Assembly (NCBI RefSeq): GCF_000765665.2
Contig: NZ_JROZ02000002.1
Location: 62,001 to 126,000, forward strand
From: Helicobacter sp. MIT 05-5293
GTDB lineage: Bacteria > Campylobacterota > Campylobacteria > Campylobacterales > Helicobacteraceae
Reading direction: 5' to 3'
DNA: 64,000 nucleotides
Below are positions 45,601 through 54,150 of this stretch, in pieces. Every line of letters starts with the position of its first letter. Position 1 is the stretch's first letter. The translations under genes and the position numbers were made by a program. Under the pieces are notes generated by a model, which saw only the letters and a list, made by a program, of their open reading frames with translations, searched no databases and was not told the origin of the DNA.

Positions 45601-45801
45601 TTATTTTGCATCAACGCGATATTTTGCGTTGTCAGTGCTGATTTGTTGAATCGAATCTTTTTGATCGATCTTGTAGTATTGTGTTGCCACTGACTTTTGC
45701 GTAAGGATAGCGCAAGTCCCCAATCCTGCTACAATGCTCAATAAGAGCACCACAGCAATAATAAACCCTGTTAAACCATTGAGACCAAATAAACCATTCA
45801 T
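45601..45801 (-). CDS. DUF4006-like small membrane protein
   Basis: A 66-residue protein with one membrane helix (LTGFIIAVVLLLSIVAGLGT) and a short C-terminal tail (YYKIDQKDSIQQI). DUF4006 proteins of this size follow the cco genes in Helicobacter and Campylobacter. RBS GGGAGG. It starts 14 nt after ccoP. A role in the cbb3 complex is inferred. Confidence 0.7.
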   Translation of the reverse strand: MNGLFGLNGLTGFIIAVVLLLSIVAGLGTCAILTQKSVATQYYKIDQKDSIQQISTDNAKYRVDAK

Positions 45802-45815
45802 TTTAAATTCCTCCC

Positions 45816-46676
45816 TTATTCATCTTTTGATTCTAATGAACGAATAAACACATTAAGCGCATCTTTTTGGGTTGGCGCAAAATTTGCATAATCAAAAGAA
45901 GGCATAATACCTATCATACCTTTTTTGCCCTTATTAAGCACTTCAGAGAGGAACTCGGTTGTGCCGTATTTGGTTAAATCGGGAGCAAAGCCGTCCATTC
46001 CTTTACCATCATCGCCATGGCAAGTGGTGCAAGTCATTGTAACAAACAATTCTTTGCCTTTGCTTACTTCTAAAGGATATTTTGTGCTTTTGACTTCAGA
46101 AATATCTTGCATTACATACGCAGCAATAGCTTTTGCATCATCATCACTCATTTCAACAGGTATCATTTCGCCTGCAAGGTAATCTAAGCCTTTGCCACCT
46201 GTTTTGATGATCTCAACGATGCCATCTTCTTTTGCCCATTTTGTCAAATCTCTTGCTTTTCCGTTCATACCTTCAGCACTCAAACCATGACATTGAGAGC
46301 ATTGAACTAAGAAAATATTTTTACCCATTTCTTGTTTTTCAGTTTCTGGGAGTTGTTCCCAAACACTCGCATATTTGTCATTATATTTTTGCACTTCTTT
46401 GTTGTATTCACCGATTTGTGAATAAGCATTGAGTGGGTATCCTAAAAAGATATACCAAAGTCCCCAAATAAGGACACCTAAGAAACAAGCTGCCCAACCA
46501 ACAGGTAAATTATTGGCTTGCTCACCTATTCCGTCCCAGCTTTCGCCCATAGTTTCTCCATCTGCCTTGCCATCTCGTATTTTTTTGAGATATACACCCA
46601 TCACAAAGATAGTGAGCACTAAGATGATAAAAGCACCTAGTAACCCAAGCGTTGTTATATTATCTGACCAGTTCAT
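45816..46676 (-). CDS. ccoP: cbb3 cytochrome oxidase diheme subunit CcoP
   Basis: A 286-residue membrane-anchored diheme cytochrome c. It has two N-terminal membrane segments, then two heme sites, CSQCH (in LVQCSQCHGL) and CTTCH (in MTCTTCHGDDGKGMDG), each with a downstream Met ligand candidate. CcoP passes electrons from the periplasmic pool towards CcoO and CcoN. It is 11 nt downstream of ccoQ in the operon. Confidence 0.96.
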   Translation of the reverse strand: MNWSDNITTLGLLGAFIILVLTIFVMGVYLKKIRDGKADGETMGESWDGIGEQANNLPVGWAACFLGVLIWGLWYIFLGYPLNAYSQIGEYNKEVQKYNDKYASVWEQLPETEKQEMGKNIFLVQCSQCHGLSAEGMNGKARDLTKWAKEDGIVEIIKTGGKGLDYLAGEMIPVEMSDDDAKAIAAYVMQDISEVKSTKYPLEVSKGKELFVTMTCTTCHGDDGKGMDGFAPDLTKYGTTEFLSEVLNKGKKGMIGIMPSFDYANFAPTQKDALNVFIRSLESKDE

Positions 46677-46687
46677 CTAGTTCCCCT

Positions 46688-46903
46688 TTATTTAGTTTTA
46701 TTTCTTGGCTCTATAAGCTCATCGTCAAGATTATCATTTAGGGCAAGGTTGGCATACTTTTCGTAATCTTTAATCCCCTTTCTTTGAGAGGAATAAAGAT
46801 GATAGATGTATCCATACAAAAAAGCTACCAACAAAAGTGTAACAACCAAATAGATAATCTTTTGATACTCAATTATAGTTTCCATTATACTTGCTGCCCA
46901 CAT
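46688..46903 (-). CDS. ccoQ: cbb3 oxidase small subunit CcoQ
   Basis: A 71-residue protein with one membrane helix (YLVVTLLLVAFLYGYIYHLY) and a charged tail. The order N-O-Q-P identifies it as CcoQ, which stabilises the complex. The ATG at 46903 overlaps the ccoO stop (TAATG); an internal ATG (46885) gives a 65-residue version. Confidence 0.88.
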   Translation of the reverse strand: MWAASIMETIIEYQKIIYLVVTLLLVAFLYGYIYHLYSSQRKGIKDYEKYANLALNDNLDDELIEPRNKTK

Positions 46904-47625
46904 TATTGTGCCTGTGTAGCTGTCCTACGAGCTTGACTTAAGCTATTCATATAGGCAATTAATGCAACGATTTCTTTGACTTCGCCTCGTGCAAATGCGT
47001 CTTTGACATCTTGGCTTATCATATCATCAACGATTGCTTGAGCTTCTTGCATAAAAAGAGCTTTAGCTTTTGCCATTGATTCTGGAGTTTTGTCAAAACC
47101 TTCTGCACCAATTTGAACGCCTCCTTCTACATCATAAGGCACACCAAAAACAACTTTTTGTGTGTATGCTTCAGCAAATGCTGTTTCAAAATTTGCATTT
47201 TTGTTATAAAGGTGTTCATAAGCAGGCATAATAGAACCCGGAACACGGGATTTTGGATCTCTCATGTGTCCATCATGCCAGTCTGTGCTTCGGCTATCCC
47301 CGATTCTATGCAAATCAGGACCAGTTCTTTTAGAACCCCAAAGGAAAGGTCTATCATAAGCATATTCACCGCTAAGACTATAAGCACCATATCGATCGGT
47401 TTCTGCCTTAAAAGGTCTGATAAGCTGTGAATGGCAGTTATAGCAGCCTTCTGAAATATAAACTTGACGCCCTGCTGTTTCGAGCAAACTATAAGGTTTT
47501 AATCCCTCAATAGGTTGAGCTTTTTTAGCAAAACCGGGGATTACTTCAACTAGCCCTGCGATTGAAAATACTACAAGGAACGCCACCGCGAAAAAGAATG
47601 GATTTTTTTCTAAAAAACTAAACAT
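46903..47625 (-). CDS. ccoO: cbb3 oxidase monoheme subunit CcoO
   Basis: A 240-residue membrane-anchored cytochrome c: N-terminal helix (FFFAVAFLVVFSIAGLVEVI), heme motif CYNCH (in EGCYNCHSQLIRPF) and the conserved tail before the end. It forms the catalytic core with CcoN. It starts 18 nt after ccoN, and its stop overlaps ccoQ. Confidence 0.97.
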   Translation of the reverse strand: MFSFLEKNPFFFAVAFLVVFSIAGLVEVIPGFAKKAQPIEGLKPYSLLETAGRQVYISEGCYNCHSQLIRPFKAETDRYGAYSLSGEYAYDRPFLWGSKRTGPDLHRIGDSRSTDWHDGHMRDPKSRVPGSIMPAYEHLYNKNANFETAFAEAYTQKVVFGVPYDVEGGVQIGAEGFDKTPESMAKAKALFMQEAQAIVDDMISQDVKDAFARGEVKEIVALIAYMNSLSQARRTATQAQ

Positions 47626-47643
47626 CTTTATATCCCTCCTTTC

Positions 47644-49107
47644 TTATATTGCCATTGGAGTAGCATTTTGGGGTTCTTTTTCAAGCACCCTACCTGAAGA
47701 GATAGTCATTAAAATATTGTAAATAAACATAATAAATCCTGTCAAATACATAAGCCCACCGATAGCACGAATAAGGTAATAAGGGAAGAGGCTAATTACG
47801 GTGTCAATAAAGCTATAAGCCAAGCTACCATATTCATCGACATCTCTCCACATCATACCTTGTGTGATACCTGCAATCCACATACTGGAGAAGTAAAGGA
47901 TAATACCTGTTGTCATAATCCAGAATTGTGCGTCCATTAATTTTTTGGAGTAAAGCTCTTTTTTGAAGATTCGAGGCACCATATGGAAGCACGCAGCAAT
48001 AACCATAAAGCCTACCCAACCTAAAGCAGCATCATGAACGTGTCCGATAATCCAATCTGTAAAGTGAGCCAAGCCATTGACTGAACGGATAGATTGAATA
48101 GGTCCTTCAAGAGTAGTAAGCATATACCAAGTAGATGCCAAAATCAAGAATTTAATCATCGGAGATTCTTTGATTTGATGCCATTGCCCTCTCATTGTGA
48201 GAAGCATATTGATCGCTGTTCCCCAAGAAGGTAAAATCAAGATTACCGAGAATACTGAACCAAGTGTTTGAATCCAGTCAGGTGTTGTAGAATAGATCAA
48301 GTGATGCCCACCTGCCCAAATATAGATAAACATCAATCCCCAGAAAGAGAAAAGTGTGAGTTTATAAGAGAAAATAGGTTGCCCAGATTCTTTAGGCAAG
48401 AAGTAATAGATTAAACCGATAATTCCTGATGTAAAAACAAACGCAACGGCATTATGCCCCCACCACCATTGCACCATCGCATCATTTGTTCCTGCATAGA
48501 ACGAAATAGAATGAAAAAAGCTTCCTACACCAGCGATGAAATAGGTAGGAACAGAAAGGTTGTTGAAAATGTAAAGAGCAGAAATACCTATGAAAGTAGC
48601 GATAAAATACCACAAAGAAATATAGATTGTTTGCTCGCGTCTTACACCCATACTACCAAAAAGGCTTACGCCCCATAAAACCCATACTACTACAACCATA
48701 ATGTCTAAAGGCCAAATGAGTTCAGAGTATTCTTTAGATTGAGTTAATCCGCCAAATAGTGAAACAACAGCAAGTGCCATTAAAACGATATAGATCCAAA
48801 AATGAGCTAATCCAACCACGCGCAAGAAAGGGTGTTCTTTGTAAGTGATTTTAAGCACTCTTTGTCCAAGATAATACCAAGACGCCCAAATCCCGCTCAA
48901 TGTGAATCCATAAATGATACCATTGGTGTGAAGAGGTCGAAGCCTTCCAAAAGTCCCATATTCCGAAGCCAAATAGTTTAAATCTGGGAAAGCCATTTGA
49001 AATGCGATTACTACACCAATAAGTAGTCCCACAAATCCAAAAGCCATCGCAGAGAAAACAAACAACTTAGCAATTGAGTAATCATACTCGAGTGTATTTG
49101 CCTGCAT
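47644..49107 (-). CDS. ccoN: cbb3 cytochrome c oxidase catalytic subunit CcoN
   Basis: A 488-residue heme-copper oxidase with 12 membrane helices; His ligands are evident in RPLHTNGIIYG, WWWGHNAVAF, GGHHLIYSTTPDW and DWIIGHVHDAALGW. It is the high-affinity terminal oxidase for microaerobic growth. The start is ATG 49107 (RBS AAGGAGA); ten extra in-frame codons upstream lack an RBS. It leads the operon ccoNOQP plus small accessory and pseudopilin-like genes. Confidence 0.97.
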   Translation of the reverse strand: MQANTLEYDYSIAKLFVFSAMAFGFVGLLIGVVIAFQMAFPDLNYLASEYGTFGRLRPLHTNGIIYGFTLSGIWASWYYLGQRVLKITYKEHPFLRVVGLAHFWIYIVLMALAVVSLFGGLTQSKEYSELIWPLDIMVVVVWVLWGVSLFGSMGVRREQTIYISLWYFIATFIGISALYIFNNLSVPTYFIAGVGSFFHSISFYAGTNDAMVQWWWGHNAVAFVFTSGIIGLIYYFLPKESGQPIFSYKLTLFSFWGLMFIYIWAGGHHLIYSTTPDWIQTLGSVFSVILILPSWGTAINMLLTMRGQWHQIKESPMIKFLILASTWYMLTTLEGPIQSIRSVNGLAHFTDWIIGHVHDAALGWVGFMVIAACFHMVPRIFKKELYSKKLMDAQFWIMTTGIILYFSSMWIAGITQGMMWRDVDEYGSLAYSFIDTVISLFPYYLIRAIGGLMYLTGFIMFIYNILMTISSGRVLEKEPQNATPMAI

Positions 49108-49158
49108 AGATTCTCCTTGTCCTTTTTTGAAATACAAACAAATTTTAATGCCTTTGAA

Positions 49159-49164
49159 GTTATA
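49159..49164 (-). promoter_or_regulatory. -10 box of the ccoNOQP operon
   Basis: TATAAC on the minus strand, 52 nt upstream of the ccoN start. Confidence 0.4.
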
Positions 49165-49214
49165 GCTACCTTAAAAAATTAGTAAAAGTTAATAAAAAAA
49201 TAACAAAGCATTGT

Positions 49215-50390
49215 TTAAGGGGTAAAAAAGTTGCCAAATTGTTTAAAAAAAATATTAATTTTTGTTTTGAAGTAGTAATCCTTTGCATTATCACAATGAG
49301 AATCTAGCATATTTGATGCACAAAATATAAGCCATAGAGGTTTTCTTAACTTGGGAGGTATCTTTAGATTCCCACATTTTTGTTTGAAACTTTTATTCAT
49401 CGGTAAAAGCATTACTTTTTTACCCATATCAGCACAAATCACATCTTCATTAATTTTGTGTGTGATAAAAATACAATGTGTATTATGCGTGATAATCAGT
49501 CGGTGTTGGATTTCGCACGAAAAATGTGTGCGGATAATTTCTTGTCGTTGGGATTGTGAAAGCACGCAGCCGAGTTCTTTGGCAATTTTATCAACATGCA
49601 GTAGCACAAGATACGCTTTTTTCTCAAGATGTTTCTTGTTAATAGAAAAGATTCTGTATTTTTGGTTTGATTTGTTCAAGTCTTTCCAAGAAAGTTCAAG
49701 ATATTTTGGCTTAATAAGATTGAGTAGTATATTTTTGTCTTCTTGCAGATACAAGAGGCTTTTTGCAACACCATTAGGAAATGCTTGAATGAAAGGATCG
49801 CTGAAGTTTTTTCTGAAAAAATTGCGTTTAAATCGCATATCTTGATTGCTTTCATCTTCAAAAAAAGTTAGCGCATTATCAAAGCAATACTGATAAATAT
49901 CGTTTTTAGGAATCATTGCTAGGGGTCGGATAATCTTATAATCTCCTTGAGGTGTTTTTCGTTGTGTGTCAAATCCTACTAGATTCCCCAAACCAGCACC
50001 TTTTGCAAATTGCATCAGAATCCATTCGAAATGATCATTGAGTTGATGTGCTAGAATGAGATGCGTGTATTGGTGATTGACAATGATTTCATCAAAAAAG
50101 GCATAGCGAATCTGTCGTGCTTGAGATTCAAAGTTTGAGGTAAAACCCAAAGGAGCATCTTTGACAAAGCATTTTTTGTGATAAGTTGTGCTTAGTTGTT
50201 TTGCATAAGCGACTTCTTGGAGCGACTGTTCTCTTGTGTGATAATTGATGATTGCTATGTCAAAGGGGATATTTAAATGTTGTAAGATAAAAAATAGCCC
50301 TACCGAATCTACGCCACCAGAGAATCCTAAAAGATTCTGTGATGTCTTGAGACGATGCGTATCAGCAGAGAGTTTATCGTAAATAGACAA
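49215..50390 (-). CDS. tilS: tRNA(Ile)-lysidine synthetase TilS
   Basis: A 391-residue protein with the N-type ATP pyrophosphatase PP-loop GFSGGVDSVGLFF and LAHQLNDHFEWILMQFAKGA, as in TilS. The enzyme adds lysine to C34 of tRNA-Ile(CAU). The start is TTG 50390 after AAGGTG. It lacks a clear upstream partner; ccoN is next on the same strand 107 nt away from the stop, with its own promoter. Confidence 0.9.
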   Translation of the reverse strand: MSIYDKLSADTHRLKTSQNLLGFSGGVDSVGLFFILQHLNIPFDIAIINYHTREQSLQEVAYAKQLSTTYHKKCFVKDAPLGFTSNFESQARQIRYAFFDEIIVNHQYTHLILAHQLNDHFEWILMQFAKGAGLGNLVGFDTQRKTPQGDYKIIRPLAMIPKNDIYQYCFDNALTFFEDESNQDMRFKRNFFRKNFSDPFIQAFPNGVAKSLLYLQEDKNILLNLIKPKYLELSWKDLNKSNQKYRIFSINKKHLEKKAYLVLLHVDKIAKELGCVLSQSQRQEIIRTHFSCEIQHRLIITHNTHCIFITHKINEDVICADMGKKVMLLPMNKSFKQKCGNLKIPPKLRKPLWLIFCASNMLDSHCDNAKDYYFKTKINIFFKQFGNFFTP

Positions 50391-50439
50391 TTTGCACCTT
50401 TTTTAGTTGATTGGTGCAAATTATAGCTTATTTTTATGT

Positions 50440-51201
50440 TTAATGTTTGTGAGGATTGCGTGAATGTGGATTCCCTTTGCCACCAATATAGACGATTTGT
50501 CCATCAGGGAGAATATCATAAGCTTGACCAAAGCCTTTGACAAACCGACCCTTTTTTGTCTCTAATGCAATTAAATGAAAGTCTGTCATTGTCTTGATTG
50601 TCTTGATGCCTCCCGCTCCACCCATGAGAGATTCTAAAGCCTTCAAGGCGTCGTTAAATTCTTGCGTATCACGTTCTACAAATCGTGCGTTTGCTCGGTA
50701 TCGAAGTCGTTTGCGCAAGATGACAGATTTTGCTTTGCATTCGTCCTCTAAAAACATAATTTCGATTTTTGAGGGGTTTGCTTGGATACTTGAGAAGTGT
50801 TCTGCTACCTCGCTGATGTAAATATAAAGCTGATTGTGAATCTGAATCAGTGGTGCGTAAGAGCAAATCGCTTCACCCTCTGCATTAATGCTTGCAATAA
50901 GGATAGAACCAAATTCTTTTTTGAAATCTGCGATTTCTGTGGCAATTGCTTGAGTGTCAGGAGCTTTTGCACTTTGACAAAGTTTAATAATAGAATCTTT
51001 GAGTGTGTTTTCATCACATTTTTGTGGAAATTCGACACGCAACGAGATGTTGTCATTATAAACAAGATCTAAACCGATAAAATCGACTTTATCCAAACGG
51101 ACATTCTCCACATGTGTGGCATTGCCAAATTTTTTGCACAAATCAATCATTGCGTCTTGATGATGGGCATTCATATGCTCGATAATATTTTGATAACTCA
51201 T
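50440..51201 (-). CDS. hugZ: HugZ-family heme oxygenase
   Basis: A 253-residue split-barrel protein. It matches H. pylori HugZ in length and in segments such as HMNAHHQDAMIDLCKKFG (N-terminal) and a C-terminal FGQAYDILPDGQI, with His-rich end (NPHSRNPHKH), typical of the heme-binding C-terminus. HugZ degrades heme to biliverdin and releases iron. It is downstream of a TonB receptor on the same strand, suggesting that receptor imports heme. An inverted repeat at 51244-51278 lies ahead of its start. Confidence 0.93.
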   Translation of the reverse strand: MSYQNIIEHMNAHHQDAMIDLCKKFGNATHVENVRLDKVDFIGLDLVYNDNISLRVEFPQKCDENTLKDSIIKLCQSAKAPDTQAIATEIADFKKEFGSILIASINAEGEAICSYAPLIQIHNQLYIYISEVAEHFSSIQANPSKIEIMFLEDECKAKSVILRKRLRYRANARFVERDTQEFNDALKALESLMGGAGGIKTIKTMTDFHLIALETKKGRFVKGFGQAYDILPDGQIVYIGGKGNPHSRNPHKH

Positions 51202-51243
51202 GAAAAATCCTTGTCAAAATGAAATTTAGAAGATACACCATTA

Positions 51244-51278
51244 AGGCTATACTCTAGCTTTTCATTAAAGTATAGCCT
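51244..51278. promoter_or_regulatory. Inverted repeat upstream of hugZ
   Basis: Perfect 10-bp arms AGGCTATACT (51244-51253) and AGTATAGCCT (51269-51278), 15-nt loop, 43-77 nt upstream of hugZ. It may be an operator or an RNA stem-loop. No U run follows on either strand. Confidence 0.5.
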
Positions 51279-51555
51279 ATTGATGCAATCAAACAACAAA
51301 TAAGGAAGGAAAAGATGCTTTACTAACCCGACCCAACCCTACCAAAAACTTTGCAAGAATCCAAGATTCTAAAATCCTTAAAGTTTTTTGTTAGCAAATA
51401 TCTCAAAAACAAGTGTGATTATAATACACAGAAACTTAATCTAATATTAATAAGTATTCTTATTTTGTAAAATGTGCGAAACTTATCCCGGCAGTTTTTA
51501 TGAATCTTGATTGTTAAGTGATTTGTGTGGGGTGATTATGGAATCTTTAAAGAGT
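51279..51555. other. Intergenic region between hugZ leader and TonB receptor terminator
   Basis: About 277 bp with no ORF of note. An RBS-like AAGGAAGG followed by ATG (plus strand, near 51315) opens a frame of three codons only, so it is not a gene. AT-rich stretches near 51420-51470 could hold a promoter for hugZ. Nothing else seen. Confidence 0.45.
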
Positions 51556-51587
51556 AGTTTGTGTTAGTCTGATAACTAACACAAACT
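51556..51587. terminator. Hairpin terminator of the TonB receptor
   Basis: Perfect 12-bp inverted repeat AGTTTGTGTTAG (51556-51567) / CTAACACAAACT (51576-51587), 8-nt loop, 37-68 nt past the receptor stop. On the plus strand the tail is TTTTG; on the minus strand it lacks a T run. Confidence 0.55.
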
Positions 51588-51623
51588 TTTGTATGAAAGT
51601 ATTTGATTAAAAGAAATGACGGC

Positions 51624-53945
51624 TTAAAAATTCATTTGTGCTGATAAGTAATATCTTCTCCCTTCACCAATATATCTGTAATGATTGGCGATTTGTTTGC
51701 CGCTATCAAAAGTTTTGTAATGAACAAAATTGAGATTGAAAAGGTTATAAATAGCAAAATTGATGCGCAATAATTTTAAAGGCTGATAGTTGATACCTAG
51801 ATGTGTAAGGAAGACAGGCTTATAGAATTCTCCAAGTGCAGCTGCAGCAGAATTTATAACTTTAGCACTGCCGCGATAGATTCCAGCTTTTATTTCTTCT
51901 CGCAGATAAAAGCTTAATTTTTTAATATCATAATGCAAAGAGGCATTAAAATTATGCAAAGGAATATTTGTCAGTCTCTTACCTACAGCTTTGGGATCTA
52001 GGGTTTGAGAGATTTTCGTTTGATTGTGCGTGTAAGCACTATTAAAGCTAATTGCTCCATAACCTATGCCAATGGGTTTGATTCCAAATGTTGTTTCTAT
52101 ACCATAGCTTTTTGCTTTATCGATGTTGAGATAAGTAGCACAACCACCAGTTGCGGCGCAAGTTTTGCCATTGATATTTTGTTTGTCTTTGGCGAAAGGA
52201 ATAGGTGCTATTCTGTCTGTAAAATCCGTATAGAATCCCGTAAGACTTGCTGAAAAATAGTCATTATCGCTAAGAATGGATAATTCATAATTGACACTTG
52301 ATTCTGGCTTAAGGTAAGGATTCCCATAAGTATGCGTTTTCCCTTGCTTACTAAGATTCACTATACCATTAATAAGATTAGAAAGAGCAGGGGTTTTATA
52401 TCCTGTCGAAACCCCGCCTTTAATGCTTAGCCATTTATCAATAATATTATAGGCAATATAAGCGCGTGGGCTTGCGTTAGAACCAAAAGTAGAGTTGAAA
52501 TTCCCACGCACACCCAATGTAAGAAAAAGTTTATCCCAAAAGACAAATTCCCCTTCGGCAAAAAGTGCGCCGATGTGTTGGTGTTGGAAGGCTTTGTTGC
52601 CCGTTGCTTGAAATACTTTATCTTTAAAGGTATTAAGCCAATATCTTCCACCCAAGCTGACATTGATGCCAAAGATTCGTAATAAATCAAAAAACATATT
52701 GGTTTTGTAGTCAAAGATAATGTCTTGAGCCGTAAGCTGTCTGCTATTTCCTGCTGCTACACCATATGCTGTCCTTAGATTATTGATAGTTGGTGCTTTG
52801 TCTGAAAAAGTCTCTGTAGGCACATAGCGGTTGGGATTTGCTGTAATATTGTATTGCAAACTCATATCTGTGCTTAAATATGAGATAACTGAAGGAGTGT
52901 TGGTATAATACCCTTTGTGTGCCAAAATAGCATTGAATCTGTAAAAATTCATCTCTGAACCATAGCCATTTTCAGCTCTTTTGCCTGCTTCACTTTTACT
53001 ATCGGCAGCGTTGTAACCGCCCATAATTCCTTGCGAATTATCATAATGTTGTTGAGCATAATCAAGGTCAAGATACATCATGTTTTTAGAAATATTATTA
53101 TCAGCAGTTTCTTTGCCATTCCACACGATACGCCCACCGATATTGTAAGTTTGTGCAGGAATAAGTCCTACGATGTTGCCTCTTGTGGCATTGGCATTTG
53201 TGCCATTTGTCGTAGGGACAATTTTAAGATTATTGCTAGAAACAAAATCACGCGTATAAACTCTTCCTCGCAATTGTAATCCCCAATTTTTTTCTTTATT
53301 GAGCGGTTGTGTAGTAAAGAAATTAAAACTTTGCGTGTTACCAAAAGCCTTTTTCTCTTGGAAAGTATAGTCATACCCAAAAAACGCCCCCGGTGAATCA
53401 TAAGATTTTTTGGTGATAATATTGACTACCCCACCAATCGCATCGCTCCCATAAAGAGTGGAAGCAGGACCTCGTATCACTTCGATTCTGCTGATTGCAG
53501 AAAGCGGCGGCATAAAAGAAGTAACTGAATCGCTAAAGCCATTAGGGAAAAGGCTAGAATCTGCATTGATTCTCTTCCCATCAACAAGAATCAGTGTATA
53601 TCCACTTGCTAGACCACGTATAGAGATTCCATAGCCGCCTGTCTTACCCACACTAGCATCTGTGCTTACGCCCGGCACATTGGCTAATGCTTCGGCTAAG
53701 TCTCGAATAGGGCGAGATTGCATTTCTTTAGGACTAACGACTGAAATTGATGCAGGGGCGAGAGTGTAGTCTTGCTCAAAGCCAGACGCAGTAACGACAG
53801 ATTTTTCAAGTTTCACTTTGTGTATTTCTTCGTGTTCTTGAGTATTGTGTGTTTTTGTCGTATCATTATTGGGGTTTGCAGAATCTGCTAAAACATTTGT
53901 AAATAATAATGATAATATTAATGAAATATATGTAAATTTGTTCAT
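51624..53945 (-). CDS. TonB-dependent outer-membrane receptor, putative heme receptor
   Basis: A 773-residue receptor with a signal peptide (LILSLLFTNVLA), plug (VVTASGFEQDYTLAPASISV, SIRGLASGYTLILVDGKRIN, VIRGPASTLYGSDAIGGVVN) and a long barrel ending YRYIGEGRRYYLSAQMNF. The aromatic last residue is required for barrel assembly. It lies upstream of hugZ on the same strand, so heme or hemoprotein is the suggested ligand, but FepA/CirA-like siderophore uptake remains possible. RBS AAAGGAG. A 14-bp inverted repeat upstream (53982-54016) suggests strong regulation. Confidence 0.9.
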   Translation of the reverse strand: MNKFTYISLILSLLFTNVLADSANPNNDTTKTHNTQEHEEIHKVKLEKSVVTASGFEQDYTLAPASISVVSPKEMQSRPIRDLAEALANVPGVSTDASVGKTGGYGISIRGLASGYTLILVDGKRINADSSLFPNGFSDSVTSFMPPLSAISRIEVIRGPASTLYGSDAIGGVVNIITKKSYDSPGAFFGYDYTFQEKKAFGNTQSFNFFTTQPLNKEKNWGLQLRGRVYTRDFVSSNNLKIVPTTNGTNANATRGNIVGLIPAQTYNIGGRIVWNGKETADNNISKNMMYLDLDYAQQHYDNSQGIMGGYNAADSKSEAGKRAENGYGSEMNFYRFNAILAHKGYYTNTPSVISYLSTDMSLQYNITANPNRYVPTETFSDKAPTINNLRTAYGVAAGNSRQLTAQDIIFDYKTNMFFDLLRIFGINVSLGGRYWLNTFKDKVFQATGNKAFQHQHIGALFAEGEFVFWDKLFLTLGVRGNFNSTFGSNASPRAYIAYNIIDKWLSIKGGVSTGYKTPALSNLINGIVNLSKQGKTHTYGNPYLKPESSVNYELSILSDNDYFSASLTGFYTDFTDRIAPIPFAKDKQNINGKTCAATGGCATYLNIDKAKSYGIETTFGIKPIGIGYGAISFNSAYTHNQTKISQTLDPKAVGKRLTNIPLHNFNASLHYDIKKLSFYLREEIKAGIYRGSAKVINSAAAALGEFYKPVFLTHLGINYQPLKLLRINFAIYNLFNLNFVHYKTFDSGKQIANHYRYIGEGRRYYLSAQMNF

Positions 53946-53981
53946 AGATTCTCCTTTAAAAATAAATCAGATTAATAAAAT

Positions 53982-54016
53982 TTTTTATAAATAATAAGAA
54001 CGATTATTTATAAAAA
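53982..54016. promoter_or_regulatory. 14-bp perfect inverted repeat, operator candidate
   Basis: Arm TTTTTATAAATAAT (53982-53995) and its exact complement (54003-54016), 7-nt spacer AAGAACG, 37-71 nt upstream of the TonB receptor ATG. AT-rich and symmetric, so a Fur-like site is probable. Confidence 0.55.
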
Positions 54017-54150
54017 TCCCAACATAGCAAAGAAATTTAACACAATATAAAACGAAAGTAAAATTTAAAAAAGTTGTGAGATTTTGCTCCACAATCAAGG
54101 GAAACTACAGAGATTTAAAAAAACTTTGATGAGATGATAGTCAAAAAAAT

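Noticed and set aside
51311-51325. RBS-like AAGGAAGG followed by ATG
   Set aside because: The frame ends after three codons; not a gene.
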